Notes: generated from the letters alone by a model not told the origin. Counted from the first letter of the stretch, positions 4,746 to 12,145 are shown. The stretch: 12,333 nucleotides of DNA from JAAYZQ01 sp034428935 (GCA_034428935.1 DAOUHB010000021.1:1-12333); one strand, 5' to 3'. A program made the numbers and translations.

Positions 4746-6596
4746 TCAGCTCCCTCGCAGCCGGGTGGGCAGCTCCAGGCGCGACGCCCGCTCCGCATTC
4801 CGTTCCACGGTCAGGACCGGCGTCCCTCGCGCCGGGATGCGGGGAAAGGTGCCCTCGTCGTGCCCGGCGATGCTCAGGCGCAGGCGGTGCCCACGCCGGA
4901 TGAGGACCGAGGTGGGATGCAGGCCAAAGGCCAGCTCCATCACTTCGCCCGGCGCCAGGGGCTCCATGTCCTGCCGGCGGAAGGAGCGGTAGGGAACCTG
5001 GACGTCGTAGGGCGACGCCTCCGACGGCATCCGCCGGTGGACGGGCCGCAGTTGCCCCTCCGTGACGTAGGTGGCCCTGCCCTCCTCGTCCACGTCTTCC
5101 AGGTAGGCATAGATCGCCACGTCGCTCGCCGACGAGGCCAGGTAGAGCGTGAGCACCGGGTAGCCGCTGATCTCCACGGCGTCCCTCAGGGGCGGGCTGG
5201 TGTAGGTCAGCAGCCGCCGGCCGGCCTCTGCTCGATTGCCGTAGGTCACCGATTCCCTGTACAGGGCCGACATCTCCCACCAGCGGTTTTGCAGGCCGCT
5301 GCTGGCCCGGTAGTTGACGGCGTACGAGTCGGAGCCGTCCTCGGCCCGGGGCACCTGGGGCAGCAGGGCGCGCTCCTCCCCCAGGTACCAGCACTCGTAC
5401 CGCGTGCCCTCCGGGGGCCAGACCGGCGTCTTTTTCCAGCGCTCTTCGCCCATGGTATAGTAATACAGGACCTTCTCGCCACGGGCGCCGTTGTCCTCGT
5501 CCTTCAGGTAGGCGTCAAAGAAGCGCAGCATCTCGGCCCATTGCCCGCGCAGCGGGGGGTTGGGCGGCTTGTCGGAGGTGCGGAAGGGGCTGGCGTTAAA
5601 GCGGCCGCCGTGGTCCCAGGCGCCGACGACGGCACAGCGCGCGTTGTCGAACGTCAAGAAGCGCCGGATGGCCGCGTCCGCCGTCCCGGCGTCCATCCAG
5701 CTCCCCCAGCCGCACAGAACGGCCTGCGACGCGGCCAGCGCCTCTTGGCAGCGGTGCACGGCGACGGAATCGAGGGAGACGTCACTGCCCGGCGGGACGT
5801 CGTCGCGGCATTCGATCTCCTGGACCATGGCCCCGACGCTGCCGTTGGCGCGGTGCTCCTGCACGGCGGCAGCCAAGACGTCGCGCCCGGCCGCGCCACC
5901 CACCGGCGCGACCCCTCGGGTGACGAGGCGGCCCAGGAATCCGAACTCGGCCGGCACCTCGTTGCGGTCCAGCGTCTCGTCCATGCGCCCCCAGGCCTCG
6001 ATAAAGCGCCGGTTGAGGATGCCACCGGGAAACGCAATGTCGGTGTAGGGGTCGGGATGGTTGAACATGGGCATGGCCGCCACGAGGGCGGGATGGCCGA
6101 CGACGGCCGCCAGCTCGGCGGTCGTGCCCAGGTACGAGATGCCGTGGCTGCCCACCCGGCCGTCGGACCAGGGCTGCGCCACGATCCAGTCCAGGATCTC
6201 GCGGGTATCCTCCACCGAATCGGGCGCCCAGGGATAGGGCCACGTGCCAAAGGAGGCGCCCGTGCCCCGCACGTCGACGCTCACCATGGCATAGCCTCGC
6301 GAGGTAAAGAACGGGATCAGGTCGCGAAAGTCGGGATCGAGGGCCGTGGGTTTCAGAAACCACCTGAAGGGTACCCGCAGCTCGATGGCCCGCCAGTAGC
6401 GCGTCAGCGACAGCAATGCCGGGATCCTGGCTCCGGCCGGCAGGTTTCGAGGCAGGGTGACGACCGCCGCCAGGCGCACCCCGTCCCGCATGGGGATGTA
6501 TTCGGAGTAGGACGTGGTGCCCCTGTAGCGCGGTCCCTCGCCCTCGTAGCTGCCAAACGCGAACGCTTCACTTTCCCTGCTGCGCTCTCCGGCCAC
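4746..6596 (-). CDS. CocE/NonD family (S15-type) alpha/beta hydrolase
   Basis: This 616-aa enzyme matches the X-prolyl dipeptidyl aminopeptidase/cocaine esterase family, which hydrolyses esters, amides or acyl-peptide bonds. The N-terminal alpha/beta hydrolase fold starts at SEYIPMRDGVRLAAVV (31-46). It carries VSVDVRGTGAS (105-115), the nucleophile S154 in GISYLG, the acid D302 in GWGSWMDAGT and the base H329 in GAWDHGG. A C-terminal jelly-roll (X-Pro_dipeptidyl-peptidase C-like, about 410-616) contains LTYTSPPLRDAVEISG and ends RGHRLRLSIAGHDEGTFPR and beyond. No signal peptide is visible, so it is probably cytoplasmic. The GTG start at 6596 is chosen because AGGAGG lies five bases upstream. 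The frame stays open to 6944, but that extension runs through the promoter and antisense to rpsT. Substrate cannot be deduced. It appears monocistronic with a strong promoter. Confidence 0.9.
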   Translation of the reverse strand: MAGERSRESEAFAFGSYEGEGPRYRGTTSYSEYIPMRDGVRLAAVVTLPRNLPAGARIPALLSLTRYWRAIELRVPFRWFLKPTALDPDFRDLIPFFTSRGYAMVSVDVRGTGASFGTWPYPWAPDSVEDTREILDWIVAQPWSDGRVGSHGISYLGTTAELAAVVGHPALVAAMPMFNHPDPYTDIAFPGGILNRRFIEAWGRMDETLDRNEVPAEFGFLGRLVTRGVAPVGGAAGRDVLAAAVQEHRANGSVGAMVQEIECRDDVPPGSDVSLDSVAVHRCQEALAASQAVLCGWGSWMDAGTADAAIRRFLTFDNARCAVVGAWDHGGRFNASPFRTSDKPPNPPLRGQWAEMLRFFDAYLKDEDNGARGEKVLYYYTMGEERWKKTPVWPPEGTRYECWYLGEERALLPQVPRAEDGSDSYAVNYRASSGLQNRWWEMSALYRESVTYGNRAEAGRRLLTYTSPPLRDAVEISGYPVLTLYLASSASDVAIYAYLEDVDEEGRATYVTEGQLRPVHRRMPSEASPYDVQVPYRSFRRQDMEPLAPGEVMELAFGLHPTSVLIRRGHRLRLSIAGHDEGTFPRIPARGTPVLTVERNAERASRLELPTRLRGS

Positions 6597-6731
6597 TGCT
6601 TCCTCCTGTGGGTCGCTCACCAGGCAGGCGGACTGCCGCCGGCCTGGAACAGGACCGGGAGTGGACCCCGGCCCGGACGTGGGACAGGCTGGACTCTCGC
6701 GGCCGGCGCTACCGGCGGCGCAGCAGCCTCT
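6597..6731 (-). other. GC-rich 5' leader of the hydrolase gene
   Basis: From the predicted start near 6731 the untranslated leader is about 135 bases, longer than any other in the window. GCCGCCGG (plus 6635-6642) and CCGGCGGC (6712-6719) can pair to close the leader, and smaller GC hairpins lie inside, for example around 6655-6672. I cannot match it to a known riboswitch. With this base composition, pairing by chance is likely. Confidence 0.3.
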
Positions 6732-6737
6732 GCATTC

Positions 6738-6766
6738 ATTATATGCAGCCCTTCGAGATCTGTCAA
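6738..6766 (-). promoter_or_regulatory. Perfect consensus promoter for the hydrolase gene
   Basis: On the minus strand, TTGACA (plus 6761-6766) is followed by exactly 17 bases and then TATAAT (6738-6743). Both hexamers are full consensus. It is back to back with the rpsT promoter, with 50 bases between the two -35 boxes. Confidence 0.85.
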
Positions 6767-6816
6767 GCAACGCCAATTCCGCCCCTGCGTCCCATGTTCC
6801 AACGTCACCCCGGCGT

Positions 6817-6845
6817 TTGACTTTTACCCCTGCCTGCGCTATAAT
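6817..6845 (+). promoter_or_regulatory. rpsT promoter
   Basis: TTGACT (6817-6822) and TATAAT (6840-6845) are separated by 17 bases, a near-perfect sigma-70-type promoter. The predicted start near 6852 gives a leader of about 30 bases containing GAAGGGAG. Confidence 0.85.
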
Positions 6846-6882
6846 GTCGCCTGCACTCGTACTTGAAGGGAGTTTTATAGCC

Positions 6883-7158
6883 TTGGCCAACACGAAATCC
6901 GCCATCAAGCGTGTCCGAAGCTCGGAGCGCCGGCGCAAAATCAACCAGGTCCATCGCTCGCGAGCGCGGACCTATGTGAAAAAGACGCGCGTTCTGATCG
7001 CCGCCGGCAAGTTCGACGAAGCCGAAACGATGGTTCGCGAGGCAGCCAGTGCCCTCGACGTTGCAGCGCAAAAGGGCGTCATTCACCCGAATAACGCAGC
7101 GCGCCGCAAGTCGCGCTTGATGAAGCAGTTGAACCAGGCCAAACAAGCTAGCGCTTGA
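6883..7158 (+). CDS. rpsT: 30S ribosomal protein S20
   Basis: This 91-aa basic protein has the S20 pattern throughout: MANTKSAIKRVRSSERRRK at the start, NQVHRSRARTYVKKTR in the first helix, and GVIHPNNAARRKSRLMKQLN near the end. S20 binds 16S rRNA (helix 44 and the 5' domain) early in 30S assembly. Length is within the usual 85-95 aa. The start is TTG at 6883, encoding the usual Met-Ala-Asn N-terminus, with GAAGGGAG about 10 bases upstream. E. coli rpsT also starts with UUG, and there the weak start takes part in autogenous control by S20. The same may apply here, by inference. It has its own strong promoter and an intrinsic terminator downstream. Confidence 0.97.
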   Translation: MANTKSAIKRVRSSERRRKINQVHRSRARTYVKKTRVLIAAGKFDEAETMVREAASALDVAAQKGVIHPNNAARRKSRLMKQLNQAKQASA

Positions 7159-7164
7159 GCCTTC

Positions 7165-7191
7165 CTGCCGGCGCCCCGCTGGTGCCGGCAG
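7165..7191 (+). other. GC-rich hairpin after rpsT
   Basis: CTGCCGGCGCC (7165-7175) pairs with GGTGCCGGCAG (7181-7191) through 11 bp, including one G-U, around a five-base loop. It starts six bases after the rpsT stop codon. No U-tract follows, so it more likely protects the 3' end of the mRNA than terminates transcription. Confidence 0.6.
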
Positions 7192-7202
7192 CATCTGCCC
7201 AG

Positions 7203-7246
7203 ACCCGTTTTCGGTGACCACTGGTTGCCCGAGAAACGGGTTTTTT
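7203..7246 (+). terminator. Intrinsic terminator between rpsT and the GH57 gene
   Basis: CCCGTTTTCGG (7204-7214) pairs with CCGAGAAACGGG (7229-7240) with a one-base bulge. The 14-base loop (7215-7228) itself contains a short ACCA/TGGT pairing. The stem is followed directly by six T residues (7241-7246). This is a standard Rho-independent terminator. It ends only 20 bases before the GH57 start codon. Confidence 0.85.
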
Positions 7247-7255
7247 GGGTTCTTT

Positions 7256-7269
7256 GAGGAGTGCCCTTG
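7256..7269 (+). promoter_or_regulatory. Ribosome binding site that decides a TTG start for GH57
   Basis: GAGGAG (7256-7261) overlaps the upstream in-frame GTG at 7261, so that codon cannot be served by it. It lies five bases before the TTG at 7267, which gives the N-terminus MTHPLYVAVVWHMHQP. Confidence 0.7.
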
Positions 7270-9480
7270 ACCCACCCGCTTTACGTGGCCGTCGTCTGGC
7301 ACATGCACCAACCCTATTACAAAGACAGCCGCTCCGGCGAGTACATCCTGCCCTGGGTGCGATTGCACGCCGCCAAGGATTATCTGCACATGGCCGAGGT
7401 GCTGGCGGCGCACCCGGGCGTGCACGTTACCTTTAACCTCGCCCCTTCCCTGGTGGAGCAGTTGGAAGATTACGTGTCCGGCCGGGCCACGGATCGCATC
7501 CAGACCCTGGCGCTGCAAGATTCCTGGGACGCGGAGGAAAAGGCCTACCTTCTGGCCAACTGCTTTAGCATCCACTGGAACAATATCATCCGCCGCTACC
7601 CCCGCTACTGGCAACTGCTCCAGCTCCGCCAGAACGCCCGCGACGAAGCGCTGCTCTTTGCCGAGGACTATTACCGCGACCTGTTGATGTGGTTCAACCT
7701 GGCCTGGATCGACCCCAACTGGCTGGAACAGGACCCCCTGCTGCGCGAGATGGTGGCCAAGGGCCAGCACTTTGACAAGGCCGAGGTGGCGGCCGTCCTG
7801 GAGAAGCAGCGCGAGATCACCTCCCGGGTCCTGCCCCTCTATGCGGAGCTCCAGGCCGCGGGCCAGTTGGAGCTGTCGGTCTCGCCCTACTACCATCCCA
7901 TCCTGCCCCTGCTCATGGACAACCGTTACGCCCGGCGCGCGAGCCCGGGCCTGGCCCTGCCCGGCATCCCCTTTGCCCACCCGGAGGATGCCGGCGAGCA
8001 GATTCGACTGGCCATCGAGGCCCACCAGGCCAGGTTCGGCTCCCGTCCGCGCGGCCTGTGGCCCTCGGAGGGCGCCGTCTGCCCCGAGATCGTGTTTCGC
8101 CTGGCGGCCGAGGGCCTCACCTGGTTCGCCTCCGACGAGGCGGTCCTCTCCCTGTCGCTGGGCCATTGGGTGCAGCGCGACGGCTACGGCCACGTGACGA
8201 ACCCGCAGATGCTCTACCAGCCCTATCGCACCCAGGTGGGCGAACATCCGCCGGCGGTGGTCTTTCGCGACCGCCTGCTGTCGGATCGCATCGGCTTTGT
8301 CTACCGCGAGTGGCGGGGTCAGGACGCCGCGGGCGACCTGGTGCACCGCCTGCAGCGCATCCGCGAAAACCTGGCCGATCCCGGCCGGCCCTACCTGGCC
8401 TGCATCATCCTCGACGGCGAGAACTGCTGGGAAGAGTACGAGCACAACGGAGATCTGTTCCTGCACAGCTTTTACGAGCTCCTGGAAAAGGACCCGGTGC
8501 TCAAAGCCGTGACCGTCGCCGAATACCTGGCCGAGCACGAGGCCCGGATCGAGATCCCGAGCCTGCACACCGGCTCTTGGATCAACCACAACCTGGAGAC
8601 CTGGATCGGCGAGCCGCAGCAGAACACGGCCTGGGAGTACCTGGCCCGCACCCGCGACCGGCTCACCTCGTGGCAGCGGGAATATCCCCTCCTGGACTAC
8701 GAGACGCTGGAAAAGGCGTGGCGCTCCATCTATGTCGCCGAGGGCAGCGACTGGTTCTGGTGGTACTACAGCCGCAACGCCTCGGACCAGGAGCGGCTCT
8801 TTGACCAGGCCTTTCGCGACCACCTGGCCGCCGTCCACACGACCGTCGGCCTGCCCGTGCCCGCCTGGCTGGAGAGGCCCATCCCTGCCCTGGGCATCCC
8901 GACCCATTCCCGGCCGCCCGCCGCCTACATCACGCCGCACCTGGCCGCCCGGCCGGAGATCTCCCTGGAGTGGACGGGCGCCGGCTGGCTGGACCCTGCC
9001 CCCTCCGCGGGCGCCATGCAGCGCGGGCACACGGCCATCCGCCGGCTCTACTACGGCTACAATCCCGCCAGCCTTTTCTTGCGGCTGGAGCTCAACGAGC
9101 CCCTGGCTCCCTACCAGGTGGCCTTTTACCTGGCCGTGCCCGGCCGGGAGAGGACGAACCGCCGAGTCCGCCTGGCCGACACCAATCCCTTCCTGACCCC
9201 GGGCGACACGGGCTGGACCTGGGAGATCCTGGTCCAGCCGGGGCACCACGACGCCACCCTGCACCGGGCCGACGGCCAGGAGGTGTGGCGCTCGGCGGCC
9301 ACGGTGACCAGCGTGGCGGCGGGCGAGCGGACGGTCGAGATCGCCGCCTCGCTCAAGGGGCTGGGGCTGGAGCTGGGCAGCACGGCCGGCCTCCTGGTGA
9401 CGCTGGCCCGCGACGACGTGCTGGTCGAGGCGCTGCCCACCGCCGACACCTTGGGCTTTCCCCTGAAGACGATGGCCTGA
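7267..9480 (+). CDS. Glycoside hydrolase family 57 protein
   Basis: This 737-aa protein has all five GH57 regions. Region 1 is HQP (14-16) in WHMHQPYYKD. Region 2 is the SPYYHPILPLL strand. Region 3 is GLWPSEGAVCPE with the likely nucleophile E268. Region 4 is WFASDEAVL with the likely acid/base D290. Region 5 is DGENCWEEYEHNG (from 383). GH57 enzymes are retaining alpha-glucan-active enzymes such as alpha-amylase, 4-alpha-glucanotransferase, amylopullulanase and branching enzyme. The exact activity cannot be assigned. After about residue 540 comes a beta-rich domain, LYYGYNPASLFLRLELN to the end, resembling glucodextranase C-terminal/DOMON-like carbohydrate-binding modules. No signal peptide is seen, so an intracellular role in storage alpha-glucan metabolism is likely. 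Start chosen from RBS spacing; GTG at 7261 is the alternative. It heads a packed run with the next three genes. Confidence 0.92.
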   Translation: MTHPLYVAVVWHMHQPYYKDSRSGEYILPWVRLHAAKDYLHMAEVLAAHPGVHVTFNLAPSLVEQLEDYVSGRATDRIQTLALQDSWDAEEKAYLLANCFSIHWNNIIRRYPRYWQLLQLRQNARDEALLFAEDYYRDLLMWFNLAWIDPNWLEQDPLLREMVAKGQHFDKAEVAAVLEKQREITSRVLPLYAELQAAGQLELSVSPYYHPILPLLMDNRYARRASPGLALPGIPFAHPEDAGEQIRLAIEAHQARFGSRPRGLWPSEGAVCPEIVFRLAAEGLTWFASDEAVLSLSLGHWVQRDGYGHVTNPQMLYQPYRTQVGEHPPAVVFRDRLLSDRIGFVYREWRGQDAAGDLVHRLQRIRENLADPGRPYLACIILDGENCWEEYEHNGDLFLHSFYELLEKDPVLKAVTVAEYLAEHEARIEIPSLHTGSWINHNLETWIGEPQQNTAWEYLARTRDRLTSWQREYPLLDYETLEKAWRSIYVAEGSDWFWWYYSRNASDQERLFDQAFRDHLAAVHTTVGLPVPAWLERPIPALGIPTHSRPPAAYITPHLAARPEISLEWTGAGWLDPAPSAGAMQRGHTAIRRLYYGYNPASLFLRLELNEPLAPYQVAFYLAVPGRERTNRRVRLADTNPFLTPGDTGWTWEILVQPGHHDATLHRADGQEVWRSAATVTSVAAGERTVEIAASLKGLGLELGSTAGLLVTLARDDVLVEALPTADTLGFPLKTMA

Positions 9481-9487
9481 GGTCGCC

Positions 9488-9868
9488 GTGGACGAATCGG
9501 AGCTGATCGGCCGCTACCAGACCGGCGAGAGGGACTTTCGGTGGGTGACCCTGGCCCGGGCCGACCTGAGCGAGGTGGACCTGTCGGGCATCAACCTCAG
9601 CGGCAGCGACCTGCAGGGGGCCAACCTGCGGGCTGCCGGCCTTCGCGGCGCCAGCCTGGAGACGGCCGACCTGACCATGGCCGACCTGTCGGGCGCGGAT
9701 CTGCGCGAGGCCGACCTCCGGGGGGCGTTCCTGCGTTGGACCCGCATGGAGGGGGCTGTCCTCGATGGCGCCAACCTCCTCGGCGCGGCCGTCACCGAGG
9801 CCAAGCTCACCCAGGCGGCTTCCCGACGAGGGGCCACCCTGCCCGACGGCCTGGAGAGCCGGCACTGA
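9488..9868 (+). CDS. Pentapeptide-repeat protein
   Basis: This 126-aa protein consists of about 18 consecutive pentapeptides of A(D/N)LXX type with the central Leu every five residues from L22 to L107 (Met at 87 and Val at 102 replace Leu). Such repeats fold into a right-handed quadrilateral beta-helix. The opening MDESELIGRYQTGERDF matches the short N-cap common in cyanobacterial-style pentapeptide proteins. There is no signal peptide or transmembrane segment. The biochemical role is unknown for most members. The gyrase-protecting Qnr/MfpA type is longer and dimeric, so that function is not implied. The start is GTG at 9488 with GAGG five bases upstream, overlapping the stop of GH57. It lies 7 bases after GH57 and 5 bases before the first permease, strongly suggesting one operon and translational coupling. 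Confidence 0.92.
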   Translation: MDESELIGRYQTGERDFRWVTLARADLSEVDLSGINLSGSDLQGANLRAAGLRGASLETADLTMADLSGADLREADLRGAFLRWTRMEGAVLDGANLLGAAVTEAKLTQAASRRGATLPDGLESRH

Positions 9869-9873
9869 CGGCC

Positions 9874-11007
9874 ATGACACCCGCCCGGCGGTTTTCGCTC
9901 CACCGCCTGCTGGCCATCGGGCGCAAGGAGCTGCTGCACATCATCCGCGATCTGCGCAACCTGTTCCTGGTGACCATCTCGCCCGCGTTTCTGCTCTTCC
10001 TGCTGGCCTACATCTTTTCCTTCGAGGTCACGCGCCTCGATCTGGCCGTCATGGACATGGACCGCAGCCCCCTGTCGCGCCGCTACCTGGAGAGCCTGTC
10101 CAGCAGCCGGGAGGTGGTCCTGGCCTATAGCGTGGACAGCTACGAGATCGCCGAAGAGCTCCTGGTGGACGGCAGCGCCAACGCCGTGCTGGTCATTCCC
10201 CCGGGCTTTGGCGAGGCCATCAACCGGGGCCGGCCCGCGCCGGTGCAGGCCGTCGTCGACGGCGCCGATCCCCTGGTCGGCCGGGAGGTGGTCAATCTTC
10301 TGGCCGCCCAGTCGAGCGCCTTTGTCCTGGCCGCGGGAAGCCAGGGCGCGGGGGTCGACCTGCAGCCGGTGGAGGTTCGCACCCGGGCGTGGTACAATGC
10401 CGGGCTGGAGTCGCTGCTGAGCATGGTGCCGGGCTTGTTGTCCATCGTGCTCACCATGCCGACGCTGGCCCTGGCCCTGGCGCTGACGCGCGAGAAGGAG
10501 AGCGGCACGCTGGAGGGGTTGATGGCCACGCCGGTGTCGGGGCTGGAGTACCTGGCGGGCAAGCTGCTGGCCTACGTCGCCACCGGGCTGGTGAGCGCGA
10601 TCCTCGCCTGGCTGGTGGCCGTCCTGTGGTTCAAGGTGCCCTTTCGCGGCAGCCTGGCCGTCTACCTCCTGCTGGCGGGCGCCTTTTTCCTGGCCTGCAT
10701 GGGCGCCACGGCGGTCATTGCCAATTTCGTGCGCAGCCAGCAGACGGCCATGTTCATCGTCCTCGTCATCTTTATCGTGCCCGGCTTTTTCCTGGCGGGC
10801 CTCATCAATCCCGTCAGTCGCAGCTCCCTGGTGCCGATGCTGACCTCCTACGCCCTGCCCGGCACCCACTTTGTCGAGATCAGCCGCACTGTGTTCCTCA
10901 AGGGCCTGGGCCTGCCCTACCTGGTCCAGCCGGCCCTCATCCTGCTGGGCATGGGCGTGGGCTCTTTCCTCGTAGCGTTGCGCACCTTTCGCAAGCGGAT
11001 CGGTTGA
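9874..11007 (+). CDS. ABC-2 type transporter permease (first of two)
   Basis: This 377-aa membrane protein has the YhhJ/YbhR/YbhS-like layout. A cytoplasmic start KELLHIIRDLRNL leads into TM1 (about 31-50). A large extracytoplasmic domain (about 51-178) follows, with LAVMDMDRSPLSRRYLESL and AVLVIPPGFGEAINRG. Then come five further membrane segments, roughly 180-204, 228-252, 260-284, 290-311 and 350-369. The cytoplasmic motif REKESGTLEGLMATPVS (206-222) is the signature that contacts the ATPase. These proteins export drugs, lipids or other hydrophobic substrates together with an ABC ATPase. No ATPase gene is in the window. There is no good Shine-Dalgarno at the ATG, so translation is probably coupled to the pentapeptide gene ending five bases earlier. 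It is paralogous to the next gene and likely forms a heterodimer with it. Confidence 0.9.
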   Translation: MTPARRFSLHRLLAIGRKELLHIIRDLRNLFLVTISPAFLLFLLAYIFSFEVTRLDLAVMDMDRSPLSRRYLESLSSSREVVLAYSVDSYEIAEELLVDGSANAVLVIPPGFGEAINRGRPAPVQAVVDGADPLVGREVVNLLAAQSSAFVLAAGSQGAGVDLQPVEVRTRAWYNAGLESLLSMVPGLLSIVLTMPTLALALALTREKESGTLEGLMATPVSGLEYLAGKLLAYVATGLVSAILAWLVAVLWFKVPFRGSLAVYLLLAGAFFLACMGATAVIANFVRSQQTAMFIVLVIFIVPGFFLAGLINPVSRSSLVPMLTSYALPGTHFVEISRTVFLKGLGLPYLVQPALILLGMGVGSFLVALRTFRKRIG

Positions 11008-11029
11008 GGCGCGCGGAGGGCAAAGGGCC

Positions 11030-12145
11030 ATGATTCTGCGCATCGCCACCATCGTCGTCAAGGAGCTGTTGCAGTTCCGGCGCGATCGCCTCCTGCTGCT
11101 GTTCATCACCCTGGTCCCGGTGTTGCAGCTCGTGCTCATGGCCCAGGCCGTGACCAGGGGCATCGACGAGCAGGGCGTCGTCGTCATGGACCTGGATCAC
11201 AGCCGCTGGAGCCGGCAACTGGCCGTCAAGCTCGACACTGCCGAGGAGCTGGAGGTGCGCTACTATGCCACCGACGACGACGAGGTCAGCCGCCTCATGG
11301 ACGAAGGGCGGGTCCGGCTGGCGGTGGTCATCCCTGCCGGCTTTGGCCGGTCGCTCATCGAGCCCGGGTCGTCGCGGCCCATCCAGCTCATCGTCGACGG
11401 CACCAACGTGGTGGTGGCGGGGGCGACGCTGTCGGCGGCCGCCGGTGTCGCCGGGCGGTTTTCGGCCGACCTGGCCGCCGGCTATGGATTGGTCACGCCC
11501 GAGCTCGTCGATTTTCGCACCAGCGTCCGTTTCAACCCCTCACTGGACTTTCGCGACTATACCATCCCTGCCGAGCTGGGCTTTATCATCTACCAGGTCA
11601 CCCTGGCCGTCGCCGCCCTGGGGCTGGCCCGGGAGCGAGAGCTGGGCACCCTCGAGCAGTTGATGGTCACGCCCATCCGGCGCCTGGAGCTTGCCCTGGG
11701 CAAGGGGCTGCCGGCCATCGCCGTTGGCCTGATCAACTTTGCCGTGACGTGGGCTGTCGGCCGCCTGATCTTTCGCGTGCCCATGAACGGCTCGCTGCTG
11801 TTGCTGGCGGGCCTCACCCTGCTCTTTATCGGCGCCGTGGTGGGCTGGGGGCTCTTTATCTCGGCCGTGTCGCAGACGCAGCAGCAGGCCATCCTGTTCG
11901 TCTTTATCCAGGCCATGGTCGACATCACCCTTTCTGGCTTCCTGGTGCCAGTCAAGAACATGCCCGGCTTCATGCAGTTCATCTCGCAGTTCGTGCCCCT
12001 GCGGCACTACCTGGAGATCATTCGCAGCCTCACGCTCAAGGGCGCCGGCCTGCAGGCCCTGTGGACCGAAGCCGCCTACCTGGCAGTTATCGCCGCGGCG
12101 CTGTGGCTGCTGGCCCTCAACAGCGTCGCCCGCCGGACGGACTAG
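11030..12145 (+). CDS. ABC-2 type transporter permease (second of two)
   Basis: This 371-aa protein has the same architecture as its upstream neighbour. KELLQFRRDRLLL precedes TM1 (about 20-40). An extracytoplasmic domain (about 41-180) contains GVVVMDLDHSRWSRQLAVKL and LAVVIPAGFGRSLI. The conserved RERELGTLEQLMVTPI (201-216) and further membrane helices at roughly 183-199, 226-246, 254-279, 287-306 and 347-364 follow. The two permeases align in motif order throughout, indicating duplication and heterodimer formation as in the YbhR/YbhS pair. The ATG at 11030 has GCGGAGGG (11013-11020) upstream and lies 22 bases after the first permease. No ATP-binding protein gene follows: the next sequence is a short spacer and a convergent gene end. 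The substrate is unknown. Confidence 0.9.
   Translation: MILRIATIVVKELLQFRRDRLLLLFITLVPVLQLVLMAQAVTRGIDEQGVVVMDLDHSRWSRQLAVKLDTAEELEVRYYATDDDEVSRLMDEGRVRLAVVIPAGFGRSLIEPGSSRPIQLIVDGTNVVVAGATLSAAAGVAGRFSADLAAGYGLVTPELVDFRTSVRFNPSLDFRDYTIPAELGFIIYQVTLAVAALGLARERELGTLEQLMVTPIRRLELALGKGLPAIAVGLINFAVTWAVGRLIFRVPMNGSLLLLAGLTLLFIGAVVGWGLFISAVSQTQQQAILFVFIQAMVDITLSGFLVPVKNMPGFMQFISQFVPLRHYLEIIRSLTLKGAGLQALWTEAAYLAVIAAALWLLALNSVARRTD

Noticed and set aside
4052..4798. Upstream extension of the rlmI frame to 4798
   Set aside because: It runs through the spacer palindromes and antisense to the receiver gene. The family N-terminus begins at the ATG at 4051.
6597..6735. T-box or known riboswitch in the hydrolase leader
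   Set aside because: A GGTAGC-like string was noticed, but there is no specifier loop, antiterminator or terminator arrangement.
4860..6866. 668-aa open frame antisense to the hydrolase
   Set aside because: The opposite strand has a full catalytic triad and a consensus promoter. This frame shows no recognisable domain.
6597..6944. Upstream extension of the hydrolase frame to 6944
   Set aside because: The extension crosses its own consensus promoter and runs antisense into rpsT. The GTG at 6596 has an ideal AGGAGG.
6805..9264. 819-aa open frame antisense to GH57
   Set aside because: It mirrors a strongly supported gene, has low-complexity Gly/Val/Gln-rich composition, no family motif and no ribosome binding site. 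Long antisense frames are expected at this G+C.
9488..9868. Qnr/MfpA-type quinolone-resistance protein
   Set aside because: Pentapeptide repeats alone do not show gyrase protection. The protein is shorter than Qnr and lacks its loops and dimerisation tail.
9514..11187. 557-aa open frame antisense to the pentapeptide and permease genes
   Set aside because: It is rich in Gln, His, Asp and Arg, as expected from reversed hydrophobic membrane-protein codons. It has no RBS and no domain.
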